NCBI RefSeq assembly: GCF_003850345.1
Contig: NZ_CP027707.1
Coordinates: 5,332,001 to 5,396,000, forward strand
Length of the DNA stretch: 64,000 nt
From: Pseudomonas chlororaphis subsp. piscium
GTDB taxonomy: Bacteria > Pseudomonadota > Gammaproteobacteria > Pseudomonadales > Pseudomonadaceae
Direction: 5' to 3'
Under the pieces are notes generated by a model. It was not told where the DNA came from. It searched no databases and was given only the letters and a program-made list of their open reading frames with translations. Both the position numbers and the translations under genes were made by a program. This document shows, piece by piece, positions 8,114-17,137 of the stretch (position 1 is the first letter of the stretch; each line of letters opens with the position of its first letter).

Positions 8114-8860
8114 GTGTTCAATGCCGTAAACGCAGAAGATGCGCCGCAGCCACCCAAGGTGCTCACCACCCCCTTGGAAATCAACTCCACGCTGCGCTTG
8201 CTGCAAGACAGCCATGACCCGCTGATCATCACTTTCCACGAACGCAGCCAGCGCTTCCAAAGCTATCTGGTCGAGGTCGACCGCGACAGCAACATGATCG
8301 CCCTGGATGAAATGATCCCCCGCGACGGCGAACGCTTCATGCTCGCCGGCGAACCGTTTCGCGTCGAAGGCTTTCACGAGGGCGTGCGCATCGCCTGGGA
8401 AAGCAACGGCATCCCGACCATCGACGAATCCAATGGCGGGCGCTGCTACCGCGGCACCCTGCCGGACGAAGTGGTCTATCACCAGCGCCGCAATGCCTTT
8501 CGCGCCGCCCTGAAGCTGGCCCAACTGGTCAACATCGAACTGGGTGGTGAAAAACTCAAGGCGCCGATCGCCGGCAAACTGCTGGATATCTCCGCCACCG
8601 GTTGCAAGCTGCGCTTCGAGGGCGACATCTCCAGCCGCCTGCAACTGGGCCAGGTCTACGAGCGTTTTATCGCCGCCCTGCCCTTCGGCAGCATGACTGC
8701 GCCAGTGGAGCTGCGTTACCTGCACCACGAAGAGAAGATCGACACGACTTTCGCCGGCGTGCGCTTCCATAACATGAGCGGCCTGGTTCAACGCCAGGTC
8801 GAGCGCTTTGTCTACCAGCTGCAACGTGAAGCCCGGCGCTTCGACAAAGACGACCTCTGA
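8114..8860 (+). CDS. flgZ: PilZ-domain c-di-GMP flagellar brake FlgZ (YcgR family)
   Basis: YcgR/FlgZ binds c-di-GMP and lowers swimming speed by acting at the motor. The 248-residue protein has an N-terminal YcgR domain (about residues 20-115) and a C-terminal PilZ domain with both binding motifs: the arginines of QRRNAFR near residue 130 and [10 protein letters not shown] near residue 160. The GTG start at 8114 gives the family N-terminus ([17 protein letters not shown]); an ATG seven bases upstream is in another frame. It lies 95 bases downstream of flgN and ends at a shared terminator. Confidence 0.92.
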   Translation: MFNAVNAEDAPQPPKVLTTPLEINSTLRLLQDSHDPLIITFHERSQRFQSYLVEVDRDSNMIALDEMIPRDGERFMLAGEPFRVEGFHEGVRIAWESNGIPTIDESNGGRCYRGTLPDEVVYHQRRNAFRAALKLAQLVNIELGGEKLKAPIAGKLLDISATGCKLRFEGDISSRLQLGQVYERFIAALPFGSMTAPVELRYLHHEEKIDTTFAGVRFHNMSGLVQRQVERFVYQLQREARRFDKDDL

Positions 8861-8875
8861 GATTCGCGGGTCGAT

Positions 8876-8917
8876 AAAAAACGGGCAGCCCCTTGCGGAG
8901 ACTGCCCGTTTTTTTAT
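8876..8917. terminator. Bidirectional terminator between flgZ and the MFS gene
   Basis: ACGGGCAG pairs with CTGCCCGT, flanked by an A-run on the left and seven T on the right. It sits between convergent genes and can serve both. Confidence 0.9.
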
Positions 8918-8919
8918 TT

Positions 8920-10299
8920 CTAGGGCCTGGCCCCACTGAACTGATCCTGCCCTGGCTCATCCGGCTTCACCAGCGGCTCCTCAACCTCATCCGCAGCATC
9001 TTCGGTCGCGACCGGGGCCTCGGCTTCCGGCGTGCTGCTCTGCTGCATCTGATCCTGCACCACCTGCTCGTCGACCCGCGGGTCGAGCGCGGCCACCAGC
9101 GGCGAACTGGACATGCTGTCCGGCATCGCCACGTGATGCAGCGGCGCATCATCGACCTGATGCAGGTTGGTCACGGCTTTCGGCCGGATGCGCCAGACCA
9201 GTACCAGGGCAAAAAAGCTGAAGAATGCATAGAGCATCTGGCTGCCGAACAGCTTCATCAGCACCCCCGCCACCAACGGCCCGACACTGGCCCCGACGCC
9301 ATAGGTCACCAGCAGCATAGCGGTCAACGAGACCCGTCGATCGCCTTCGACATGGTCGTTGGAAAACGCCACCGCCAGCGGGTACAGGCAGAACTGCACC
9401 AGCGAACACAGGAACCCCAGGGCGAACAACACCTCCAGCGGCACCTGAGGCAGAATCGCCAACGGCAAGGCTGCCACTGCCAGGAAACAGGCAAAGCAGC
9501 GAATCAGCAGGGCCCGATCATAACGGTCGGACAGCCACCCCAGCGGCCACTGCACCACCAGCCCGGCAAAAATGCAGCAGCCCATGAACAGACCGACCTG
9601 CTCGGTACTCAAGCCCTGCTGGGATGCATACAGCGGCGCCAGACCATAGAACGAGCCGACAATCAGCCCCGACCCGAGCACCGTGCTCAGTGACTGCGGA
9701 ACGCGCTTGATAAAGAAGCGCGGCTCCATGGGCGCAGGATGCAAAGGCGCCGGGTGAATACGCCGGGTCATGGCCACCGGTACCAGGCACAGGGCAAAAC
9801 ACAGGGCCACCAGCATCAGCAATTCAAGCCCGAGGGCCGGGTGCATGACCAGAATCAACTGCCCCAGGACCAACCCCAGATACGAAGCGATCATGTAGCC
9901 GCTGAACACCAGCCCGCGCTGCTTGACGTCGGCCTGCTCGTTGAGCCAGCTTTCGATGACCATGTACTGGCACATCATGCCCAGGCCGACAATCATCCGC
10001 AGCACCAGCCAGGCCGGCAACCAGTCCACCAGGCCATGCCCCAGCACCGCCGCGCCGACGATCCCGGCACAGGTGGCGTAGGCGCGGATATGGCCGACCC
10101 GGGCAATCAGGCGGTGGCCGATTTTGCCGCCCAGCACCAGGCCGAAATAGTTGGCCGCCATCAAGGCGCCCACCCATAACCCGTCGACATGATCGGCGGC
10201 CAGGCGCAACGCCAGGTAGGTACTGAGTAAGCCCGAGCCGATCAACATCATCAGCGAGGCGAAATAAAGCGCTCGAAAGGATTTCCAGATTTGGCGCAT
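8920..10299 (-). CDS. MFS transporter (YcaD-like)
   Basis: This is a 459-residue major facilitator with about twelve hydrophobic segments between residues 10 and 390; the helices include YFASLMMLIGSGLLSTYLAL and an MFS-type loop GGKIGHRLIARVGHIR. The last 65 residues form an acidic, Pro/Ala-rich cytoplasmic tail (many E and D) that is long for the family. The arrangement resembles the YcaD/CynX-like transporters of pseudomonads; the substrate cannot be read from the sequence. It is convergent with flgZ and 70 bases downstream of a glutamine-synthetase-like gene on the same strand. Confidence 0.85.
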   Translation of the reverse strand: MRQIWKSFRALYFASLMMLIGSGLLSTYLALRLAADHVDGLWVGALMAANYFGLVLGGKIGHRLIARVGHIRAYATCAGIVGAAVLGHGLVDWLPAWLVLRMIVGLGMMCQYMVIESWLNEQADVKQRGLVFSGYMIASYLGLVLGQLILVMHPALGLELLMLVALCFALCLVPVAMTRRIHPAPLHPAPMEPRFFIKRVPQSLSTVLGSGLIVGSFYGLAPLYASQQGLSTEQVGLFMGCCIFAGLVVQWPLGWLSDRYDRALLIRCFACFLAVAALPLAILPQVPLEVLFALGFLCSLVQFCLYPLAVAFSNDHVEGDRRVSLTAMLLVTYGVGASVGPLVAGVLMKLFGSQMLYAFFSFFALVLVWRIRPKAVTNLHQVDDAPLHHVAMPDSMSSSPLVAALDPRVDEQVVQDQMQQSSTPEAEAPVATEDAADEVEEPLVKPDEPGQDQFSGARP

Positions 10300-10369
10300 C
10301 GGCGTTCCGAGCGGCTCCTTGAATTGAGTGTCGGGCGATCTGGACGATAGCCCGACTGCGACGGTTCGG

Positions 10370-11713
10370 TTAAGCCTGGGCCGCTAAAACACGCCGCTCC
10401 CAGGGAGTTATTTCATCAAAGAAACTGGTCAACTCCATGGTCTTCGAAGCGAGGTAACCTTCGACGAACTCATTGCCAAACAATTCCTTGGCCAACTGGC
10501 TACGTTTCAGACGCTCGAGAGCGGCATGCAAGGTACAAGGCAAAGATAAACTGTCCGGCACGGCAAATTCACCCTGAATCGCCGGCGTCGGTTCCAACTC
10601 GTTTTCGATGCCGTGCAAACCGGCCGCCAGGCTCGCGGCGATCGCCAGATACGGGTTGGCGTCGGCGCCTGGCAAGCGGTTCTCGACCCGCCGCGCCACC
10701 GGCGAGCTGGCCGGAATGCGCAGACCCGCCGCCCGATTATCATGGGACCAGCAGGCGTTGTTCGGCGAGGCGTAAGGATGGCACAGGCGCTGGTAGGAGT
10801 TGACGTTCGGCGCGAACAGCGCAGTGAAATCCGCCATGCCCGCCTGCAGCCCGCCAATGAAGTGGCGGAACATCGCGGTCGGTTCTCCGGCCTCGTCGCT
10901 GAACACGTTACGTCCGCTGGCCGACTCGACCAGGCTCTGGTGAATATGCATCGAACTGCCTGGCGTGTGCGCCAGCGGCTTGGCCATGCATACCACGGTC
11001 AGGCCATGCTTGAGCGCCACTTCCTTGAGCAGGTGCTTGAACAGGAAAGTCTGGTCGGCCAACAACAGCGGATCGCCGTGCAGCAGATTGATCTCGAACT
11101 GGCTGACGCCCATTTCATGCATGAAGGTATCGCGCGGCAGGCCCAGTGCCGCCATGCAGGCATAGACCTCACTGAAGAACGGCCGCAAACCGTTGTTGGA
11201 GCTGATGCTGAACGCCGAATGCCCGTCTTCGCGACGACCGTCCAGGCCAATAGGTGGCTGGAAAGGCTGGGTCGGATCGGTATTGGGAGCAAATATGAAG
11301 AATTCCAGCTCGGTCGCCACCACCGGCGCCAGGCCGCGGGCGGCGTACCGCGCGATGACCTCTTTGAGCTGGCCGCGGGTGGAAAGGCGCGAGCTTTCAC
11401 CACTCAGCTCGTCCGCGTCGCAAATCGCCAGCGCCCGTGGCTGCGAACTCCAGGGCAGGCGATGAATCTGTTGCGGGTCGGCATTGAGCGCCAGGTCGCC
11501 GTCGTCACTACCGTAGAAACGCGCGGGGGGATAACCGCCCATGATGCATTGCAGCAGCACCCCGCGGGCCATCTGCAGACGCCGACCTTCGAGGAACCCC
11601 TCGGCGGTCATCACCTTGCCCCGTGGCACGCCGTTCAGATCCGGAGTGACACATTCAATCTCGTCAATGCCCGTCAATCGCTGCGCGAGTGAACTGCGGC
11701 CATCGGTTGTCAT
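10370..11713 (-). CDS. Glutamine synthetase family ligase (PuuA/PauA-like)
   Basis: The 447-residue protein has the catalytic core of type I glutamine synthetases: VVATELEFFIF and FEINLLHGD metal-binding segments, GSSMHIHQSL for ATP, and DNRAAGLRIPASSPVARRVE with NRLPGADANPYL near residues 330-365. It lacks the GlnA adenylylation loop sequence and looks like the gamma-glutamyl-polyamine synthetases of Pseudomonas, which ligate glutamate to putrescine or other amines. Substrate specificity is inferred, not shown. It may be cotranscribed with the MFS gene downstream; that transporter could move the amine, which is speculation. Confidence 0.85.
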   Translation of the reverse strand: MTTDGRSSLAQRLTGIDEIECVTPDLNGVPRGKVMTAEGFLEGRRLQMARGVLLQCIMGGYPPARFYGSDDGDLALNADPQQIHRLPWSSQPRALAICDADELSGESSRLSTRGQLKEVIARYAARGLAPVVATELEFFIFAPNTDPTQPFQPPIGLDGRREDGHSAFSISSNNGLRPFFSEVYACMAALGLPRDTFMHEMGVSQFEINLLHGDPLLLADQTFLFKHLLKEVALKHGLTVVCMAKPLAHTPGSSMHIHQSLVESASGRNVFSDEAGEPTAMFRHFIGGLQAGMADFTALFAPNVNSYQRLCHPYASPNNACWSHDNRAAGLRIPASSPVARRVENRLPGADANPYLAIAASLAAGLHGIENELEPTPAIQGEFAVPDSLSLPCTLHAALERLKRSQLAKELFGNEFVEGYLASKTMELTSFFDEITPWERRVLAAQA

Positions 11714-11784
11714 GACTCAATCCTTGTTGTTGTACGAGCCGAGAACGGCGACCCGTACAAAATAGGCTCCGGCTGTTCGGAATT

Positions 11785-11878
11785 TCAAGCAGCCTCGAAC
11801 AAAAAGCCCTCGGGATCGAACACACCGCCGAAATACGGCGCAGCCCCTACAAGGTCGACAACCGCTTCAAGGCGGATC
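11785..11878 (-). pseudogene. Possible C-terminal remnant of a VOC/glyoxalase-like gene
   Basis: Directly after the histidine kinase stop, a minus-strand reading frame encodes about 30 residues ending PYFGGVFDPEGFLFEAA and a stop. This resembles the last strand of vicinal-oxygen-chelate proteins, where DPDG/DPEG precedes a metal-binding Glu. No upstream part of such a gene is present. Too short for certainty; chance is possible. Confidence 0.25.
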
Positions 11879-12571
11879 TCAAGGCAGATAGAGACTGAAC
11901 ATGCCACCACCCAGAGGCCCGCCATTACGGATCTCGGTGCGCCCGCAGACACCGTTGCGCTGATGCAGCGCGGCAATGCGCCCGGCGAAGTACAACCCCA
12001 GGCCGGTGCTGCCGCTGCTGTGATTGATGCCTTGCACGTAGTCGGCCTGGTTATCGATCATTTGCTGCGGATACCCCTCGCCATCGTCGTTGATGGTCAG
12101 CACCGTCTGCCCGCCTTCATCGTGCACGCTGACCAGCAACGCATGGCGCGCATAACGAATGGCGTTGTTGATGCAGTTGGCCAGCACCGAGGCGATCAGC
12201 TCCCGATCGAAAAAACCCAGGGGGGTCAAAGGATCGACTTCATAGGTCGCGGCAATGCCACGACTGACGAACACGTCCTGATGGCTGACCAATTGCGCTT
12301 CGATGAAGTCATCCAGTTCGTGGTAGCCCGGCTGCACCGGCAACTGGTTGACCCCCAGCTTGTAGAGCCCCAGCAGTTGCACCAGCATGCCGTTGAGATG
12401 GGCGAACTCGAACTCCATCACGCCCTGCTCCGGCGTGCCCTGCTGCGCCTGCGGCAGTCTTGCCAGCCACTGGGCATGGGCCTGCATGAGCAGGGTCAGG
12501 GAGTTCTTCATGTCGTGCACGGTAGAGGCGATCACCGTGGAAAAGTCGAGAGCCTGTTCGTGGGTATTCAT
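11879..12571 (-). CDS. Sensor histidine kinase, soluble, paired with upstream RR-TPR
   Basis: The 230-residue protein has no membrane segment and no input domain: it begins almost at the dimerisation helix with H19 in ASTVHDMKNSLTLL, then the ATPase domain with N-box NCINNAIRYARHA, G1 NDDGEGYP and G2 SGSTGLGLYFA. The ATG at 12571 overlaps the TGA of the response regulator by ATGA, so the two are translationally coupled. It probably receives its signal from another protein. A longer in-frame start exists but would lie inside the upstream gene. Confidence 0.85.
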   Translation of the reverse strand: MNTHEQALDFSTVIASTVHDMKNSLTLLMQAHAQWLARLPQAQQGTPEQGVMEFEFAHLNGMLVQLLGLYKLGVNQLPVQPGYHELDDFIEAQLVSHQDVFVSRGIAATYEVDPLTPLGFFDRELIASVLANCINNAIRYARHALLVSVHDEGGQTVLTINDDGEGYPQQMIDNQADYVQGINHSSGSTGLGLYFAGRIAALHQRNGVCGRTEIRNGGPLGGGMFSLYLP

Positions 12572-14172
12572 TCGCCAAACGCCTTGCTTCGCAGCTTTTG
12601 ATAACGCGGATAACGCGCGTCGGTATCGGGCATCAGGCCGACCATTTTCAGGCAGGTCCGGCACTCTTCCAGCAGCGCCGCATCCTGGGTGATGTCGGTG
12701 CCGTGCAATAGCGACTGCGCCATGTTCAGGGCAATACTGATGTTCTTCGGTTGCATGGCCAGGGCCCGACGGAACAGATCCCGTGCCTCGCCCAGCGCGC
12801 CAGCCTTGTAACTGCGCACGCCCTGACGGTTCATGTCTGCCGCGGCATTGGCGGAGTTGAGGATCGCCGGGTCATCGGTGAGCTTGGAGATACCCTCCAT
12901 CACCTTCGGGTCGTCGCCGTAGATTTCCGCGCAGTTTTTCAGCATCGATGCGCCGGCATCGGCCTGCCCCAGCATCTGCAGTTGCTTGGCCACCAGCAGC
13001 GCCGCTTCCGGGCTCATGAACTGCTCCATCCCGTCCAGGCGCAACATCGCCTGCTCGGTGAGCTTTTCCGCCGTTTCAGCATCGTTGAGCAACAGGCTGG
13101 TGGCCTTCATCAGGCGCGCGCGAATCTGCAACCCTGGATCGCTGGGGTTTTCCTTGGCCACCGCACTCAGGGTGCTGTTGATTTCCAGGCGCGTGCGGGT
13201 ATCCAGGCCCCTCTCGCTGCCCTTGCTGATCAACGCATGCGCCAGGCCAAGGTTGCTTTCCGGGTCCTTGAAACGCGATTGCGCGCCCTGGGATACCGCC
13301 TGGCGATAGGCCCTGGAGGCAGTCTCGAAGTCTTCGTTGGTCATCGCCAGCTTGCCCAGCAGCGCTTGCCGGCGCACAGCCAGCGGCGACAGGCGCACGG
13401 CCTCCTCCAGCACACTCTGGGCGCGCCTGGAGTCACCCTCGGCGAGCAGCACCTCGGCCATGCCATCGTAGAGCGCCGGCATCATCGGAAAAGCCTTCAA
13501 GGCCTTTTCATAGATGGCCTTGGCCTGGGTCACCTGGCCACGCTTGAACAGCAGGCGCCCCAGGCCGACATAGGCCCACGGCAACGGGCGATCCGCCAGA
13601 ATGCTCTCGTACAACCGCTCCAACGCTTCGTTCTGGTTCAGGTCACGCAGGGCATCGGCCCGGTAGCGCAGGCACAACGGCGAATAGCGCGGGTCCTGCT
13701 TGCACAGGGCAATGCAGGCATTGAGCACCTCAAGCGGCTTGCCGCGATCGAGCGCCTGCAGGATTGGCTTGAGCAGCGACTTGCGCTGCTGCAGCCGCTC
13801 CAACCGCTGAGCCAGGCTGGAGCGGTTGAAAGGCTTGGTCAGATAGGCGTCCGGCTCGTGCTCGAGGGCGCTGAGCACCATCGACTGGCTGGTCTCGGCG
13901 GTGACCATCAGGAATACGCTTTCATGGCTGATCAGCTTGTCGGTCATCAGGTCTTCGAGCACCTGCTGCCCGTTCTTCTTGCCGTCGCCCAGGTGGTAAT
14001 CCTGCAGGATGAAGTCATAGCGCTTTTGCGCGCACATGCGCAGCGCCTGCTCGCCTGTATCGGCAGTGTCTACGTCCTTGACGCCCAGCTCACGCAGCAT
14101 GGACCGGACAGAACTGCGGAAATCCGAGAAATCATCGACGATCAAAAAGCTTTTTTGGTGGTACGCCAGCAT
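12568..14172 (-). CDS. Response regulator with C-terminal TPR array
   Basis: The 534-residue protein has a receiver domain (residues 8-130) with D13/D14, phospho-acceptor D58 in FILQDYHLGDG, the VTAET threonine and K in YLTKPFN. The rest is a series of tetratricopeptide repeats (about residues 140-525; for example the LGRLLFKRGQVTQAKAIYEK unit and AVRLSPLAVRRQALLGKLAM). There is no DNA-binding or enzymatic output, so it should act through protein-protein contacts. Coupled to the histidine kinase gene downstream. A FliA-type promoter about 200 bases upstream suggests it is expressed with late flagellar genes. Confidence 0.85.
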   Translation of the reverse strand: MLAYHQKSFLIVDDFSDFRSSVRSMLRELGVKDVDTADTGEQALRMCAQKRYDFILQDYHLGDGKKNGQQVLEDLMTDKLISHESVFLMVTAETSQSMVLSALEHEPDAYLTKPFNRSSLAQRLERLQQRKSLLKPILQALDRGKPLEVLNACIALCKQDPRYSPLCLRYRADALRDLNQNEALERLYESILADRPLPWAYVGLGRLLFKRGQVTQAKAIYEKALKAFPMMPALYDGMAEVLLAEGDSRRAQSVLEEAVRLSPLAVRRQALLGKLAMTNEDFETASRAYRQAVSQGAQSRFKDPESNLGLAHALISKGSERGLDTRTRLEINSTLSAVAKENPSDPGLQIRARLMKATSLLLNDAETAEKLTEQAMLRLDGMEQFMSPEAALLVAKQLQMLGQADAGASMLKNCAEIYGDDPKVMEGISKLTDDPAILNSANAAADMNRQGVRSYKAGALGEARDLFRRALAMQPKNISIALNMAQSLLHGTDITQDAALLEECRTCLKMVGLMPDTDARYPRYQKLRSKAFGE

Positions 14173-14373
14173 CGAAGATTCCAGACCCGTAAAAAAGATG
14201 AAGCCCGCGGCAACAGCAGGACAGGCTCAAGGTCGTCAGCCTTGCTGCACCCGGACAACGATAATGGCCAAAGGCCATCAATGCATTCTACATCAACCCG
14301 CAATGGTGCCCGTCTGCTCGCCGGGCGCCCGGCCCATGGCCCAGCCATTTGACCTGCAACAACATCCATGGGG

Positions 14374-14401
14374 TTATCGGCCGATTCTGGCGTTCCCTTA
14401 T
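14374..14401 (-). promoter_or_regulatory. Sigma-28 (FliA) promoter of the RR-TPR/HK operon
   Basis: Read on the minus strand, ATAAG, a 15-base spacer and a perfect GCCGATAA match TAAAG-N15-GCCGATAA with one mismatch in the -35. The predicted start is about 195 bases before the response regulator ATG. The 14173-14558 gap otherwise shows no gene. Confidence 0.65.
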
Positions 14402-14558
14402 AGATAGTTGGCAAAAGCCTTCGATATCCTTGCTCGCGCCGCCCACCAGCTCCGGTTGCGGCAAACTCCATCGGGAATATCAGCCGGGCGGCATCAACTT
14501 TAGGCCAGCCACGCCGATACCTTGCAGACAGACAGCAACAGTCAAAAACGAGCGCAAC

Positions 14559-15491
14559 ATGCAAACCTGTATCCAAAACCTCATCGACCAGGGCGCCCAC
14601 ATCTTTGGCGAGATCCTGGACGCTGACCGCACGCAGGCGCTGTACCGCGAAATGATCGCCGCACGGGCCTTCGGGGCCGGGCTGTTCATGGACGAGGCTG
14701 AGTACCTGGCCCAGGAAAACCACCTCAACGCCAACCCGAACAAGACCTTCAACTTTCTCAATGCTTTCGAGCCGCAGTTGCAGTTCATCGAACAGGACCC
14801 GCGCCTCACCGCGGTCCTCGATGAAGTGCTCGGCGCCGACTATGAGGTGGTGATCAAGAAAGCGGTGTGCGGGGTACCGGATTCGTGGCTACCGGACTGG
14901 GTACGGGAAAAGATCCGCGATGTGAATGTGGCGAACCTGGGGCCGTACATCAAAAAGCCCTTTCGCGACATCACCTACTTCCGCGGGATCGACTTTCACC
15001 AGGACATCATCGACTGGCCCCAAGGCCGGGTGGAACTCGACCCTTCGACCTTTCTGACCCTCTATGTGTACCTGCATGAGGTCACCGAAAACGACTCGCC
15101 GCTGCACCTGATGCCCGGCACTCACCGTTTTGGCGCCACGTTGTTCCCTCATCAGTTGGAACATCAGGAGCACGACCAATGGACCTACGCCGACGATCAG
15201 GGGCAGCAGATGGCCTGCCAGGATTACCGGCTGACGGGCGGGCCGGGTTACGTCGGGCTCTGGCATAACTGCACCTTGCACGGTACGCGGCCGGTGGCCA
15301 ATGAGTCGGAACAGTTCCGCCTGTCGCTTCGCTATCTGCTGGGCAAGTCCCGGAGCAACACCGGCAAGACCGCGATTGATACCATCAACGCCGCGATCCA
15401 GGGCGAGCTGCAACCGATAAGGACCCGACGCGACCTGAACGCCAAGGGTATCGCCCAGATCAAGGGCAACATCATCAATAACAATGGCTAG
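14559..15491 (+). CDS. Phytanoyl-CoA dioxygenase (PhyH) family Fe(II)/2-oxoglutarate enzyme
   Basis: The 310-residue protein has the facial triad of 2-oxoglutarate dioxygenases: HxD in IDFHQDIIDWP near residue 149, the distal histidine in LWHNCTLHGTRP, and the 2-oxoglutarate arginine in FRLSLRYLLG. Such enzymes hydroxylate or otherwise oxidise small molecules using O2. It is the first gene of the sugar cassette, 77 bases before the glycosyltransferase, so its substrate may be a sugar nucleotide or an attached acyl group; that is inference from context. The ATG at 14559 is chosen because the upstream in-frame segment is not protein-like. Confidence 0.8.
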   Translation: MQTCIQNLIDQGAHIFGEILDADRTQALYREMIAARAFGAGLFMDEAEYLAQENHLNANPNKTFNFLNAFEPQLQFIEQDPRLTAVLDEVLGADYEVVIKKAVCGVPDSWLPDWVREKIRDVNVANLGPYIKKPFRDITYFRGIDFHQDIIDWPQGRVELDPSTFLTLYVYLHEVTENDSPLHLMPGTHRFGATLFPHQLEHQEHDQWTYADDQGQQMACQDYRLTGGPGYVGLWHNCTLHGTRPVANESEQFRLSLRYLLGKSRSNTGKTAIDTINAAIQGELQPIRTRRDLNAKGIAQIKGNIINNNG

Positions 15492-15568
15492 CGTCACCGC
15501 CTTTACCGAGCGGGCGAACCGCTCGGGTGACGATCTACCACCGGCAGCACCAGCAAGACGAGGTCAAT

Positions 15569-17137
15569 GTGTCGACAGGGTTTGGACAAAAAGCGCGGGT
15601 GCTGATATTCGGTACCGGCGCCGGTGGGGTCAACTTCTACAAGTACAACCGCCGCCGCTACCGGGTGATCGGCTTCGTCGATAACAACCAGCAGAAGCAG
15701 GGCCAGCGCCTGTTCGGCAAACTGATCCACGCGCCTCAACAATTGAGTTCGCTGGCTTTCGACAAAATCATCATCGCCAGTGATTACTACCGCGAGATCC
15801 ATCCGCAGCTCACTGAGAAGCTGGCCATCAACGAGCAAAAAGTCGAAGTCTTCCATGGCGCGCAGATCAGCTCGCAACTCCCATGGTTCCAGCGTATTGG
15901 CAAACGCCTCGAGCAACTGGGCTATGAACGGCTGTGCAGAAAGCCGGGATTGATCAGCGACCTGCTGTATCGACTGTTTTTTCGACGCCAGGATACCCGG
16001 CGCCTGGCCTTGCGCTGGCTGGATGAAAGCGACGAGCACAAGGTCCATGTCTTTCGCCCGAGCCAACCGGGCACCAGCCAACCTCCACGGTTCATCCATC
16101 AATCGACACCAGCGATCACCCTGGAGTTACCCGAGATCGCCCTGTATCACTTCCGGCAGGGGCAAGTCTGTTCGGTGTCGCGTTCGGTGATTCTGCCCGG
16201 CGGGCAATTGGTGCTGGAGCGAGTGCCCACGGCGAAATCCCTGCAGGCCGACTATAGTGCTGCGCACCTGCTCTACCACGGCCAGCGCCTGGCCCTGGTC
16301 AGGACCGGCACACCTGTAGAGCTGGAAAAAGGCCTGCTGATCAGCGGCTGCAACGAGCAGAACTATTACCACTGGACGGTAGAAGTCTTGTCGCAACTGC
16401 AATTCGTGGCCGAACTGCCGCCGCAATATGCGGACTATCCACTGCTGATCTCCAAGAGCAGCCAGAACATTCCTTCGATCAAGGCCCTGATCGAGGCGAT
16501 CGGCGTTGAACGCCCGCTGGTGCTCCTGGAAAACATCACCAGCTACCAGGTGGCCGACCTGCTGCTGATCAGTGCCCCCAACAATATGATCCCGAACTTC
16601 AAAGGCCCGGCACAGAACAGTGCCAGCAGCGGTTTCGTCCGCCCGGAGTCGATCAATTTCCTGCGGGAAAAGGCGCTGCATCTGGCCCGTGACATTCCCA
16701 TCAGCGAACTCCCCAAACGAGTATTCCTGGCCCGCAAAGGCTTTCTCCGGCACTACAACCAGGCCGAGATCCTCAAGCTGCTGGAACCCTATGGGTTTAC
16801 CTGCGTGTACATGGAGGAACAAGACATCAACCATCAGGTGGCGATCATGGCCAATGCCGAAGTCATAGTCGGCCCCACCGGCGCGGCCTGGACCAATCTG
16901 ATTTTCGCCTCGAAAAACACCCGCGCACTGTGCTGGATGGCCGAGGAATACGCAGAGCTGTCGTGCTTTTCCAACCTAGCGGCGGTCGTCGGCGTGGAAA
17001 TGGACTACATCGCTTACCGGGTAGGCTCGACCGACTCCCGAGAACTGTATTACCGGAATTATCGGGTCGACGCCAAGAGCGTTGAAAACTGGCTGCAACA
17101 GCATTTGTCGAAACGGCTCGAAGAGGAGACGCGATGA
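15569..17137 (+). CDS. Two-domain glycosyltransferase family 61 protein
   Basis: The 522-residue protein has an N-terminal nucleotide-binding fold (RVLIFGTGAGGVNFYKY near residue 9, then VIGFVDNNQQKQG) like the first domain of PglD-type sugar enzymes, and a C-terminal GT61 (DUF563) region with CNEQNYYHWTVEVLSQLQF near residue 265 and VGPTGAAWTNLIFA near residue 435. GT61 enzymes transfer sugars to polysaccharide or protein. The GTG at 15569 is preferred over one at 15527 because GAGG lies seven bases upstream. It overlaps qdtA by ATGA, so transferase and ketoisomerase are coupled. No membrane segment; cytoplasmic. Confidence 0.78.
   Translation: MSTGFGQKARVLIFGTGAGGVNFYKYNRRRYRVIGFVDNNQQKQGQRLFGKLIHAPQQLSSLAFDKIIIASDYYREIHPQLTEKLAINEQKVEVFHGAQISSQLPWFQRIGKRLEQLGYERLCRKPGLISDLLYRLFFRRQDTRRLALRWLDESDEHKVHVFRPSQPGTSQPPRFIHQSTPAITLELPEIALYHFRQGQVCSVSRSVILPGGQLVLERVPTAKSLQADYSAAHLLYHGQRLALVRTGTPVELEKGLLISGCNEQNYYHWTVEVLSQLQFVAELPPQYADYPLLISKSSQNIPSIKALIEAIGVERPLVLLENITSYQVADLLLISAPNNMIPNFKGPAQNSASSGFVRPESINFLREKALHLARDIPISELPKRVFLARKGFLRHYNQAEILKLLEPYGFTCVYMEEQDINHQVAIMANAEVIVGPTGAAWTNLIFASKNTRALCWMAEEYAELSCFSNLAAVVGVEMDYIAYRVGSTDSRELYYRNYRVDAKSVENWLQQHLSKRLEEETR

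Noticed and set aside
14402..14420. TTGGCA...TTCG resembling a sigma-54 promoter for the dioxygenase gene
   Set aside because: The -12 element reads TTCG rather than TTGC, so the essential GC is missing.
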